A stretch of DNA of 64,000 nt from Talpa occidentalis (GCF_014898055.3 NW_023605305.1:114238734-114302733); one strand, 5' to 3'; numbered from the stretch's first letter, positions 24,960-35,119 are shown. Translations and numbers: made by a program. Notes: a model not told the origin generated them from the letters alone.

Positions 24960-25124
24960 CTTCATTCTACACCCCAGGAATCTAGTTTTTAGAACAGAGG
25001 TCTTTCCATGGATCCTCCTGCTGAAATCCTTCACTGTTTTTTTCTTTGCCCCAATACAGTCCAAACTTAATAGCTCACTAACCCTTCATATCTGGGCCAC
25101 ATTAACCTCTTTTCTTGCTCCTGT
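24960..25124 (+). mobile_element. L2-class LINE fragment, sense
   Basis: CTGCTGAAATCCTTCACTGT, CCAATACAGTCCAAACTTAA and CATATCTGGGCCACATTAAC match the L2-type order (CTGCTTAAAACCCTCCAGTG, AGGATAAAGTCCAAACTCCT, GATCTGGCCCC). It stops abruptly at about 25125, exactly where the GC-rich block begins. Confidence 0.6.
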
Positions 25125-25352
25125 TACTGAAACAGGCAATAGAGCTGCTGCAGCCCAGCACAAGGGCAGTGCCCCAAGAGGACAGGCCACCGTCTGGGTT
25201 TTCACCTGCGCACAATTACACGCCCACTCAGGCTGGGGGAACAACAATAATGGGGTTTATTTAACAAGGAGCTCTCCAGGCCACCAGTGGCGGCCACCCT
25301 ACCCCAAACCACGGCCGATGTCCAGAAACCCTGAACAAGAGGCCGCTCCCCC

Positions 25353-25400
25353 AAGATGGCGCCGCTCCCCAAGATGGCGCCGCCCCCCCAAGATGGCGCC
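25353..25400 (+). promoter_or_regulatory. Three tandem YY1-like AAGATGGCGCC motifs
   Basis: AAGATGGCGCC occurs at 25353-25363, 25371-25381 and 25390-25400, spaced 18 and 19 bp apart by C-rich linkers. The YY1 consensus is AAGATGGCGGC, and these differ by one base at position 10. The minus strand reads GGCGCCATCTT. Such motifs are common near transcription starts of CpG-island genes and in retroelement promoters. Confidence 0.65.
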
Positions 25401-25967
25401 TCCCACGAACGAGGCCCCAGAGCGCGGCCGTCAAGCCTCAGCCAGGATGCGACTCACCGCAGCTGGAAGTGAGAAGACACGGCGGCGGCCCCCGCGTGAG
25501 GGCCGTGGCTGAGAGCCCCGCGCTCGGGACCAGACGACCACGGAGGCGACGGCCCCGGGAGGCAAGGCCGCGGCCAGCCGGCCCAGGGCGCTCGCCGGCG
25601 ACCCCGACACGGCGCAGCGGCCGCTCCTCTGCAGCGCCGGGTAGCGCGGGGCCCCGGGGTCGCGGCTTCTCGGGAGCCACCGGCCCGTCCCCACAGCAAA
25701 CAGCTCCCTGAGGCCCTGGCCGGGAGGCCGGCTGCTCCCTTCAGGCGGGGCTGGAGGCAGCGGGAGGGCGAGCGGGGCCGGGGCCCTCCTCGGAAGCCGG
25801 GACCAGCGTCCGCGCCGCTGAGCTGAGAGGCCCCCCGAAAGCCCCAGAGCTCCAGGGCCTCGGGGGCCGCCACCTTATATCCCCTCGCAGGGTCGGTGCC
25901 TCACGTCTGACCCGGCCCGTCTCCCCCCTCAGCCGACTGCGCCGGTTTCTAATCAGCTCACGGCTCG

Positions 25968-25992
25968 CACCTGGGCACCTGGGCACCTGGGC
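25968..25992 (+). repeat. Short tandem repeat, CACCTGGG x3
   Basis: GCACCTGGGCACCTGGGCAC followed by CTGGGCGG gives three 8-bp units inside the CpG island. Each unit contains an E-box CACCTG. Confidence 0.8.
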
Positions 25993-26778
25993 GGCCACGC
26001 GCGCCTCCTGCGGCCTGACCCTGGCGGCGGGGCTGGTAGCTGTTGCCTCCTGCGCGGGGTTTGCTCCACCCAGGACAGCTCGTCTCTGCAGCCCCGTGGG
26101 CCGCCTGCTCGGGGTGCCCGGGGTGACTGGCCTCGGCCGGCAGCTTGAGCGCCCGTGGGGCCGCTGGTGGCGGTGAGCCGCCCTCCACCCACTGCTGCTT
26201 GCACGGCCCGCCTGCAGCTTCTGGGCCCGAGGGGGTCTCCAGTCCTACTGAATAATTTGTAATTTGGGGGACATACCTTGTGGGGTTTACTGTACTGTCG
26301 CTCCGGTCCTTTCTGCCTGGCAAGCTCTTTCGCCGACTTGCTCTGCCCGGGCAGCTCCCAGGCGCGCCCCAGTCCTCAGCCGGGAAGGGTTCAGCTCTGT
26401 TCCAGGGCACCGGCACCGGCACCTGCTGACCCATCGCTGTTAGTCTGCACCAGAAGTGCAGACTATTGTATTTTCTGCCAAACAAGCCCCAGAGCGTGAG
26501 CCAGCTCCGGGGTGACTCAGTGCCACACTCTGCCTTGAGTTGGGTTCCTGAGCAGAGCCTGAGGTGGAGTCTCATGCAAATGGCGCAGAGCCGGCCCACG
26601 TCCAGGTGAAGCCTGTGGAGTTGATGGACCAGGAGCTGGCAAGGGAGATCAGGTGCGGGGTCCACAGAGGGTGAGCTCCAGCCGTGACAGGGCTCAGCTC
26701 TGGATCTTGAGGACAGCACAGGGTTGCCCACCCTGAGGCCAAGAGCCAGAGACTCTGCCCTCCTTTCCCACTAAGAAT

Positions 26779-26799
26779 GGGCCCCGGGCCCCGGGCCCC
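26779..26799 (+). repeat. GGGCCCC x3 short tandem repeat
   Basis: GGGCCCCGGGCCCCGGGCCC followed by a final C is a self-complementary GC tract that can form a very stable hairpin on either strand. Confidence 0.85.
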
Positions 26800-27412
26800 A
26801 GGCGGTGGCCAGAGGTGTGTTGGGGTACAGGTGTAACCTCTCAGATAGCCATGGGTGGAGCCTCCTGCGGGGCTCAGGGCAGGGCACAGCTGTGAGCCCT
26901 CAGTGGCTGGCAGGTGGGTGACACGTTCAGGTAGAAAGACCTTTCTACACATCCCAGTAGCTTGGCCATCCCCAGCCACCTCACACTCCATAAATGTCAA
27001 AGGAATAAACAACATAACCTTTACAACCATTGCTCTACTTCTCATTCATTCCTTAATGATTTTTCTCAGGAATTAAATCTCCTAATCTCCTTGATCTTGG
27101 TTTTTCAAAAGCTCTCCAAAGTTTTTCAACCTTCCCTGGACTCTGGCCACTTTATAGGGCCCCCAAACTTGGGTAACTCTAGTTTCTCAGGTCACATTTT
27201 GTTCAGTACTAGACAAATATGCGCCTGACCGTGACTATTTCTATGGCTTAATTAGTTGTTAAAGGCCCACCTGGTCCCCAGTCAGCTGTCTCTGGCCTCT
27301 CGGGTAAGGCGGAGTTGCCCGTGGCTAGCAGACGAGCAAGTGTGGGCAAATTTCAATTTTGAACCATTTGTCCACAACTATTTGCTCCAGAATATCCGCA
27401 TATATCCTACTT

Positions 27413-27436
27413 GTGTGTGTGTGTGGGGGGGGGGTG
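27413..27436 (+). repeat. (GT)n followed by a G run
   Basis: TGTGTGTGTGTG directly abuts a run of ten Gs, a simple repeat with a homopolymer end that is prone to length polymorphism. Confidence 0.85.
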
Positions 27437-28195
27437 GCTAACAAATACATCTCTCGTTTCTTCCTAGTGGGCAGGTGTGTTACCCCCCTCCCAGGCCCCT
27501 TCCCAGCCGCGGCTGCTGCCCCATTCCCTGGTGGGGTGCAGTGGCAGGAAGTCCGGGGCAGGATCTCTTTGATCCAGGCAGATGGTAAAGGAGAGTCCTG
27601 GAGCCCTCGGAGGCTTTCTCAGGCTTTTGTTGAGCTTTTTACACCCTTTGTAGTGTAGCACCCAGGTACACGGGCTGACGCGGGGTCTGGGGTTCTGGCG
27701 AGTCTTCACTCTTTCTGGGGTCTCTGGCTAGCTCGTGGTCTCTGCTTCTTCTTTGTTGCTCTGCTGGTTCTGCTCTCACTCTGCTGCTCTCCTTCTCTCT
27801 TGTTCTTCTGGCGTCCGGGTGACGCCGCCCTTGTAAGCCCAGTCTCAGCCCAGGTGTGCCAACCTATGCACGCCCACACCTTGCTCCAGGTGTCTGCCAT
27901 CAGGCACGCATGTAGGACCACATGGATCCATCATTAATGCCAATGGTTGGGGGACGGAAAAGCCTGTTAATTTTCACTTACCCTACATGGGGACCCTAGA
28001 GGGACCCCCCATGGGGGGAGAAGAGCTCACAGGGCAGAGATGGGTTGGGGTAGTGGGGGGTGGGTCCTGACTCTGCTCCCCAAGAACAGTTTGTCTCTGG
28101 GACAAATTCAGCCAAATTAGACTCAACTCAAAATTGAGATCCTTTAAGGTAGAATGTGGCTCTTTACGTAAAAACAAACACCTTATCCTCAACTG

Positions 28196-28385
28196 TTTAA
28201 AAGTGCTTTCACGTAAAAATCTCATTTAAGCCTCACAAAAGTCCTAGTGAGCAAAGAATTATTATTCCTGTTTTACCCATGAGGAAACTAAGACAGCAGA
28301 CGACTCGCCTAAGGTCAGAGAGTGAATACGGGGCAGAGCCACCATCTGAACCCGGGATTTCTCATGCCAAATACGATGGCCCTTT
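28196..28385 (-). mobile_element. MIR SINE, antisense
   Basis: AAATCTCATTTAAGCCTCAC, TTATTATTCCTGTTTTACCC, CATGAGGAAACTAAGACAGC, CTAAGGTCAGAGAGTGAATA and CATCTGAACCCGGGATTTCT form the full antisense MIR order. Confidence 0.88.
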
Positions 28386-29911
28386 CCTACAGTCCTCCTG
28401 TGTAACATGAGGCTGGCGTGCCTTGTGCCCCATTAGCTACCCCCCGATAGGTAACTTGAATTACCTATGGCTTCTATTATTCATGCCCAAGGCTCCCCTT
28501 CTTTAGCGCAGATAGCAGGGACTCGCCCGTGTCACCTAAAGCATTGTGCCGATGAGGCCAAAGTCATCGGTTTAGTTCTCAAAAGACCGCTCAAGACGGC
28601 AGCAAGCTTAGTCCTGGTGATAAGGGGCCGCTTTCCCCACCAGCACCTGCAACAGCAGGGAATGGGCAGAAGAATTTGAATAGAGCAGAGCAAATCCATC
28701 CTTCATTCCAGGGAGTGCAGGGAATGCAATTTTATTACTTTTATTTTTTCCCAGTAGAAGGGATAAAGGGTCTGGAATTACCAGAAAAGTCTCTGGCTTG
28801 ATTCTTGTTAAACAGAAGTCAGTGATTCAAGTGAATGGAGCCCCCAAAGGCTCCAGGTTGGAGGGGGAGTACCAGGCTGATGTGAGAACGAGGGCACAGG
28901 AGGAAATGGCCAGTAGAAGTGTCCAGTCCAGCACAGGTCAGGCCTTCAAAAAGAAGGTCACAGGATACATCTGCTAGAGATAACTTGAAGACTTTAAGGA
29001 GCAGGGAAGTGTCATGTTCTGGTGGGTAAATCCAAAATCCAGAACCCCAAGCCTGCTCTTCCATCCCTACGGCTTAGCCTGTGGTACCAACAAAGAGCAA
29101 ATACGCTCAAATAAACACCTGGGAGCTGCAGCGCTCTTACTGCTGATAACGCCGGCCCGCTAGGTGCAGTGAACGCTGACCGCCCCATCTGCTCTCATAG
29201 CCACTTTGCGAGAACCTCGAAGCGGGTGCGTGAAGCCTCTGCCCTGAGTCATCCAAGGAGTAAAGCCATGGTGTGTTACACGAGTTGGCAAAATCCCAGG
29301 GCTTGCCAGTGAGTGTGGCCTCAGAGATGAGTGGAGAGCTGGCTTTCCCCAGATTCCTCTGGAAGATCTTCGTGGAGGACTGAGCTTGGCTTTGAAGCTT
29401 GGCGGGATCCGAATCTGAAGGCAGAGGGGAGCAGCAAGGGATCCGCCTCTGAATCCCGCCCGCAACCTCAGCGGCCGTGCTATGTCAGCTGCTGCTGCGG
29501 CCCCAGCTTCCAGCCAGTAAAATCTGGCGCCTGGCGCTCGGAGGGCCAAGCAGCTCTTGCTGCCTGTGTGGCTCACCCATCCTCAGACACGCAAACCTGG
29601 ACGTGTCTGGAAGTAACACCCAACCAAACACTGGTCGCCAGGGAGTAGAAGCTAGAGGGCTAATGCTCCCCCTTGCACCCCAGGCTGCCGAGGCTGCGGT
29701 GCTTACACGACGGTCTTCAGAGGGTCCTGAGCAGGCCTGAGCTCTGGCGCCCAGAGCTGGAGACGATCAGATCTGTCGTCACAGGCCAGCCTCCCCTTCT
29801 TCCCTGTGTCAGTCATGACACCCCAGTCCACCAATCCTATTAGCACCACTTCCCCGAATCAATGCCCACACCCAAACCCCTATCTTGAAGGGACTCTGGA
29901 TTCAGGTTAAG
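28386..29911. other. Non-coding; GC-rich patch at 29150-29560
   Basis: CG dinucleotides rise moderately at 29150-29560, but no promoter element or exon stands out. Otherwise unique-looking DNA. Confidence 0.4.
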
Positions 29912-29919
29912 AATGAGCT

Positions 29920-30196
29920 TGTTTATACAAGAACTGGGGTGCACATCAGAGGCGTGGAAGGGAGACGGAATTCACCAGAGAGAATGGGGAGCAGAACAGG
30001 CAGATGGACAGAAGACACTGCTGAGGGGAGCAGCGGGTGAGACAGGAGAGGTCTGCCGCGCCATGTGGATTTCTCCCTGGCGGGCCGGGAATTGAACCCA
30101 TGCTGCAGAGGCTGCGGACAGCTTCACAGTGCAGCGCTCAACCCGCTGCACCACATACCCCAGTTCTTGTATAAATAAATAAAGCTTTTTATAAAA
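29920..30196 (-). mobile_element. tRNA-derived SINE with body inverted relative to its tail
   Basis: The body is the lineage SINE in antisense (TGGGGAGCAGAACAGGCAGA, GAATTGAACCCATGCTGCAG, CACCACATACCCC), but the right end carries the tail in sense (CAGTTCTTGTATAAATAAAT). Two 18-bp arms, 29922-29939 and 30158-30175, are perfect inverted copies. The whole unit is bounded by AATGAGCT at 29912-29919 and 30197-30204, so it behaves as one insertion. The most likely cause is twin priming during reverse transcription. Confidence 0.85.
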
Positions 30197-30204
30197 AATG
30201 AGCT

Positions 30205-31454
30205 AGTTTTGCCCTACATCCTTAAACTTAGCTGTTCCAGAAAGAGGACAAAGTGAAGCAATTTGACAAAGGGCGGGGGCTAGAATTCAGGTTTCCCTCC
30301 CACACCTCCCAGGCCTCTGAACCCCTTTTTTTGATTACTCCTAAGGGAACTTCACTTAGAGCTACTGGGGGTCTTCAGAGACGGCTGTGAAAAGGGAAAG
30401 GGGTCTTGTGTTCCTAGATGAGGAGGAGAAAGCCAAACCTCAGCCTGCCCACCAGGCCCTTTGTGGGGCCCCCCTCCCGAAGTCCCCAGATCTCGGCTCT
30501 CAGGAAGAATGTCCCCAGGTCTCCCATTGCACCCCAGACTGGCACTTGCTGGGACAGCAGAGCGCCAGCCTCCTGCCGGCGGCCCCAGCGTGTCTTCACG
30601 CACAAGGACGCTGAGGGCCTTTCAGACATGCTGGCTCCGGTCCTGGACAGGCCTGGCCCCTCCTGAATGTAGACCACATTGAGTTTTGTGCCTCACCAGT
30701 GAAGCGTGAGAACAAGGGCTTGGAGAGCATCTAAAGCAGCCAGAGGGGTGCGAGTTTGAGAAACAGATCTCAGCTGCATGCCTGGACGAGAGAGAGCGGC
30801 CTGGCTTGGTGAAAAAGGAGGCTGTGCAGGGGGTGGCCACCTCGTGTCTCGGGGGGGCCTTGTGGGCAAGACTGCACTTAGGCAGAGCCTCCCCAGGTGA
30901 GACGGGAAGACCTCGAAGTTGCTGGAGCAGTGGGATGGGAAGGCTGTCAGGGAGACACAGAGAGGAGGGTGACTGGGGAGTCTGATATTTTTAAAAAAGA
31001 GTTAAGAAGTTGAAGGACAAGCTAAATATCGTCCGACGCCATGGCAGTGGCTTGTTCTCAGCCTCTCTCTGACCCTGAGCGCACTTCAAGGGTTCAGTTC
31101 CACCCAGGTGCACTTGAGGCTGAGAACAGTGACCGGGAAAAGGGCAGAGGGGAGAGGGCAATGGGATGGGGCTTCCCACCTCCCCGAGCCCCATGAGGTT
31201 CCCGGGCCTCGATGTGGAGTCTGGTCAGGGGAGCAGAAGGGCCGAAGGCCACCGGCATGGACCTTGGAGGCTGCCGTCCGTTGGCTGGCCCGTGCTCACT
31301 CAACACATGCTTTCCGGCCTGTTTCCTCACCTAGAATGGGGACCCCTGAGGCCAGTCACTGTCCTGTCTAGTCACTGTCCTGTCCCCCGGTCGCCCGGCC
31401 ACTCATGTCAGCGGCATGAATAAATAAACCTGTAAGAGGGAGACAGACGCTAAA
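30205..31454. other. Non-coding; possible MIR scrap and a 15-bp duplication
   Basis: AAAGGGCGGGGGCTAGAATT near 30267 may be a MIR scrap. AGTCACTGTCCTGTC occurs twice, one base apart, at 31354-31368 and 31370-31384. No exon is recognised. Confidence 0.4.
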
Positions 31455-31725
31455 ACACAGTATCAAGGCCATGGACGCTGGGGTCTGAATCTGAACCCAC
31501 CCTCAGCGGCTTCTTCCGCTTCTATCCCTGTGACTGCAGCTTAGTGACCCACTCCACTCTCTGTACCTCAGTTTCCTCATCTGTGAGATGGGGACAGTGA
31601 CAGTCTCCCGACCTCAACAGGCCGTGTGCCGCTTAAAAGTCATTATACGTCAAATGTATAAAATACTCCCCGGCCCTCTGTATTGTTATGAGGATTAATT
31701 GATAAAATCCAGAGAAATGTTCACC
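31455..31725 (+). mobile_element. MIR SINE, nearly full length, sense
   Basis: GGACGCTGGGGTCTGAATCT, CTCTGTACCTCAGTTTCCTC, ATCTGTGAGATGGGGACAGT and TGTTATGAGGATTAATTGAT follow MIR in sense from head to 3' part. GC-rich degenerate segments lie between. Confidence 0.85.
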
Positions 31726-31916
31726 AGTCCATGATTTACTCTATATATTTCTGATCTACTCAACTCTCTTATGATGAAATGTAAGCAGGTATAGACATTA
31801 AATATTTTAAATCCAAAAATAGTTAAGCAGTTGGTTCAGGACTGGCCAAGGCAAGCTTTCGTTACATGGTTGCTATTATTGTTGCTTTTATTGCTATTGT
31901 TCTAAGAAAATCATTC

Positions 31917-32197
31917 CAGGGGCTTCCCTGGTGGTGTAAGGGGTTAAGTCTTAGCACTATGAGGCTATTGCCAGCCACTGCCACATGAGTTTGATCCCCC
32001 ATCCATGGCCAGGGAGCTACCCACATGGCACAGCAGACCTCTTCTGCCTCCCCGCCGCTCCCCTCAGCAGTGTATTTCAGTGGATCCACCCGTTCTGCTC
32101 CCCACTCTGTCTCTGGTGACTCCTCTCACCCCCACACCTCTGGCCTACACCCCAGTTCTTATATGCATAAATAAACAAAAATAAATCTTAAAAATAA
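31917..32197 (+). mobile_element. Lineage tRNA-derived SINE, full length, sense
   Basis: This is the clearest sense copy. Its head is GGGGCTTCCCTGGTGGTGTA then AGGGGTTAAG (A-box region), and GAGTTTGATCC at 31988-31997 is the B box. The body has GCAGACCTCTTCTGCCTCCC and GCTCCCCTCAGCAGTGTATT. The tail is TATATGCATAAATAAACAAA with AAATAAATCTT. A 13-bp target-site duplication, AAGAAAATCATTC, lies at 31904-31916 and 32198-32210. It is a pol III-type SINE, not a functional tRNA gene. Confidence 0.95.
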
Positions 32198-32210
32198 AAG
32201 AAAATCATTC

Positions 32211-33260
32211 TCTTCTGAACAGATCTACAGGTGAAAATGCCATAGGTTCGTCTTGAGGTACAACTCAGACTAGCAGCAGGCAATGGCAGGCCTTGCCTGA
32301 GGACGGGCCCCGGGAGGCGGCCACGGAGCTGCGCGGCATGAGCGGTGTGGGGGCTGAGCTGGTTGTAATGTTCCGCTGCAGGCGAGAGAAACAGACTTGA
32401 GCAGGAACGGGAAGGAGAGAAGCAGCAACGTGAAGAAGCACAGGCAGGAGGCGAGCTTGTTGTCATCCAGCAGATCCATTCCTGCCCTGCACAGGTTGCT
32501 ACTTCCAATCCCGGTCAGAGCGGCTGGGTCCATTCCTCAAGAAGTACGTAGGTTCCTTCTACTATTTTTTCAGCCCTGCGGTCAGCGCTGTGGGAAACAG
32601 AAAAGCAGCACCAGGCAGGCTGTGCGCTGGGCTTATGATCTGCAGAGATGTCAGATAAGAAAGCCAAGGTCATCTGTGACTATATCCCAAAATGGACAAA
32701 TTAGGAACTGCCACAAGCCAAGACAAGGGAGACAGCATCACGCTGTTCATCTCGCAGACCTTCATTTGCTGGCTCCTCCTGAGGACCTACTATGCTGATG
32801 GCTGTAAGGGAGAGGGCACGGGAGCTCCATGGCCGCCCCCAAGGAACCTGGGCCTTGACAGAGCTGGCCAGCCCGGTGAGAGCAGTCCGGTCCAGGGCAA
32901 ACATGACCAGGCCCGAGAGACCTGCTTGGCACTAGCGCTAATAGAGGCACCTAGTTGAGCAACCTGGGGTGGCTTCGGCACACCGGGCACTTGACCTGAT
33001 CTGAAGCCTTGGTTTAATTGAAACATATGCAGCCAGTGGGTGGACGCCAAGCAGGGAGGCAGAGGAGGACGTTCCTAGCAGAGATGAGCATGGCTTTTGT
33101 CTTGTTACCCGCAGAGGCATTCAGCAGACCTTCAGGGGAAATGTCTATTCCGTGCCTGGATGATGACTAAGGCCAGGCATATCTGGGAAAGCCCGATGGC
33201 CGCATGACACGTGGACAATGAGTCACTGAGGTGCTGGGTCAAGGCTGCAACATGGTTCAC
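32211..33260. other. Non-coding; minus-strand acceptor-like site at 32376
   Basis: On the minus strand a pyrimidine tract followed by CTCTCGCCTGCAG ends at 32376. This is why an 87-codon hydrophobic frame (32270-32533) appears. No partner exon can be recognised. The rest looks unique. Confidence 0.35.
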
Positions 33261-33270
33261 AGCAAGTTTT

Positions 33271-33538
33271 TTTTTTTAAAAGGATTTATTTATTTATGCA
33301 TACAAGAGCTGGGGTGTAAGCCAGAGATACAGGGGTGAGAGGATTCACCAGAGAGAGTGGAGAACAGAAGAGGTGGATCTGCTAAAGCGCAATCTGAGGG
33401 GAACAGTGGGGAGACAGGAGAGGCCTTCTGCGCCCTGTGGGTCAGCTCCCTGGCCGGGGATTGAACTCAGGCTGCAGTGGCTGCCTAGAGCTTCATAGCC
33501 CTGAGACTTAACCCCTTGCACCACCAGGGAGGCCCAAT
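33271..33538 (-). mobile_element. Lineage tRNA-derived SINE, antisense
   Basis: The antisense copy begins GGATTTATTTATTTATGCAT, then ACAAGAGCTGGGGTGTAAGC, and ends AACCCCTTGCACCACCAGGG. The flanking duplication is AGCAAGTTTTT at 33261-33271 and AGCAAATTTTT at 33539-33549, one mismatch apart. The B box reads GGGGATTGAACTC in antisense. Confidence 0.93.
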
Positions 33539-33549
33539 AGCAAATTTTT

Positions 33550-34087
33550 AAATGTCAAACCTTGAACTAAAATATCCAAGCAATAAAACAGAACTTTATT
33601 TCAAGACCCTGTTCCACACTGTGGTGAAAATAATAGCTCAATAAGGATGGGCTGGCGCCCCCAGGCTCAGGGGGTGGCTGAGTTCTGGGGGGCTTAGCAT
33701 AGGGGAAGAGGCTGGTCCTTAGCAGTTGTCACCCCCCAAACTGGTGTCCCTGAAACATCCTGGGCACCATTCCTGGGTGGCCCTCGCCCTCCTCAGGACC
33801 GAGAGAGCTGGAGGAGCAGAAAGGCTCTCTCTTTACCTTGTCCCACCTGGTGTCTGAGAAGCCGAGCAGCAATGTCCAGGAGATGAAGTAAGTGGGAGAT
33901 ATTCACTAACATTCTGAAATATTACCCTGCCTCATGGTAAAATTTTGAGAAAATCAGTTTACAACATTGGGCAGGGAGTGAGAACAGAGGAACAGAGAGA
34001 CCAGGTAAGAGATCACTATGGTAACGGGGTGCGGTGTGGGGTTACATAATTTATAATGATGTTTACCTCTCTCTTGATTCCCACAGT
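33550..34087. other. Non-coding, nothing recognised
   Basis: Unique-looking DNA between a SINE and a MIR. No supported feature. Confidence 0.45.
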
Positions 34088-34215
34088 GGTGCTGTCAGTT
34101 GGTCTTATTATCCCTATTCTACAAACAGGGCAGTTGAGAGAAATGAAACGCATCAGACACCATCGCCAGACTGGCCGTACCAGAGCTCCGCTGACAACCT
34201 TGGTTCTTCTGATGA
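34088..34215 (-). mobile_element. MIR SINE (partial), antisense
   Basis: TTATTATCCCTATTCTACAA followed by GGGCAGTTGAGAGAAATGAA corresponds to the antisense core. The 3'-side part is degenerate. Confidence 0.6.
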
Positions 34216-35119
34216 GAAGCTTCAAGAGGAAAAAAAGTCCCTTTCTCGGGTACACAGAACCCCTGCACACCCCCCAGCGAGCTGCCTCTCCGGGAATAAG
34301 GAGCTCTCCAAGTCAGAGCTGGAGGTGTCTTTGGAGACTCTATCTTGAGGGAAGATCCCAGTAGGAAACAAACCCCCTCGCCCCCCTAGCATTCCTGTGG
34401 GCTGCGGCAGGGACTTCCCAAGGAGTGTGGCTTCTGACAGCACCAGCCTCACCAGGGTCCCTATAACTGAACTCTGGAGGCTCCAAGGCCACTGCCAGCC
34501 TCTGATTCACACTGTCGGAATCCAAGAGCAGGTGAAGCGCCCCAGTGCTTTGAATAGGAACTTGTTCAAATTATGTGTTTCTCTGGGGACGGATTTTCCA
34601 AAGAGTGGTTTATAATTTCTCATGCGTAGCACTAGCAAGGGGGTGAGTTTGGAGGAGGCAGGAGGAAGGGCTGTTGGGGGCAGGCAGGGAAAGAAGGAGC
34701 TGTGATCCCAGCAGCAAAGATCACAGGAGCGGGGTGAGGCTCACTCTGAGAATGCCTGTGCAGGCAAAGGCGAGAAAGAAATGCGGGGAACAGGGGGAGC
34801 CCTCTCCAGAGGGCCAAACCTTGAGGGGCCTGCTTCCCACTGGGTAGCTAGTACTCCAGGATTCCCGGCCCCACCCCCATCCTCCTCCCAGAGGACTCCC
34901 AATTTATCCGGGCTTCCCTCCCCCTCCTCCCTGACTGTCCCCTCTCCCTTCACCCTTCACCCTTCCTGGAGCTCACCATTCGAGCTCTCCAGGCCACTTC
35001 CCCTGTCTGGTGCACCCTCTACCCTTCGCTCCATTGCATTGATCAGAGTCCAGTTGACATGCCGGGTGCCCCAGGTGTCTGACCAGAACCTCCCTCCCCA
35101 GTGGCCCCGGTTGGCTACA
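34216..35119. other. Non-coding, nothing recognised
   Basis: GC-moderate; a short CCCTTCA triplication lies near 34949-34965. No exon or repeat otherwise. Confidence 0.4.

Larger units (their letters stand above)
25280..26210. promoter_or_regulatory. CpG island with minus-strand core-promoter signals
   Basis: CG dinucleotides are dense by eye from about 25280 to 26210, unlike the flanks. On the minus strand a GATATAAGG TATA box lies at 25873-25881. It is followed about 400 bp downstream by a strong donor, CTGCG/GTGAGTC, with its GT at 25457-25456. A capped transcript starting near 25845 would therefore have a first exon ending at 25458. The open frame within it (139 codons starting at 25873) is Ala/Gly/Pro/Arg-rich and resembles nothing I recognise. 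Confidence 0.5.
25126..27978 (-). mobile_element. Possible LTR-type element or orphan promoter block (unassigned)
   Basis: This 2.85 kb block differs from its flanks in GC and CpG content. On the minus strand it starts TGAAAATTAACAGG and ends CCTGTTTCA, so both ends begin with TGAAA when each is read outside-in, the TG...CA form of LTRs. The flanking five bases are GTTAC (left) and CTTAC (right), an imperfect 5-bp duplication. Reading minus, there is a TATA box at 25873-25880, a splice donor at 25457 and AATAAA at 25256-25261, in LTR-like order. Against this, it is very long for one LTR, I find no second LTR copy and no gag/pol-like reading frame. An unrelated GC-rich gene promoter is the alternative. 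Confidence 0.35.

Noticed and set aside
25454..25873. 139-codon minus-strand frame starting in the CpG island
   Set aside because: Ala/Gly/Pro/Arg-rich, as expected from CpG-island DNA. No known protein recognised, though it overlaps the candidate first exon.
25958..26731. 257-codon minus-strand frame in the GC-rich block, considered as a viral or cellular protein
   Set aside because: It has no motif of gag, pol, env or any family I know. Lack of stops is explained by GC content.
31917..32197. A functional tRNA gene (A and B boxes present)
   Set aside because: It is a SINE: multi-copy, with a long unrelated body, an AATAAA tail and target-site duplications, and no cloverleaf with a usable anticodon arm was identifiable.
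32270..32533. Small membrane protein of 87 residues on the minus strand
   Set aside because: The hydrophobic run coincides with a pyrimidine tract leading to a splice-acceptor-like CTGCAG, which explains it better than a gene does.
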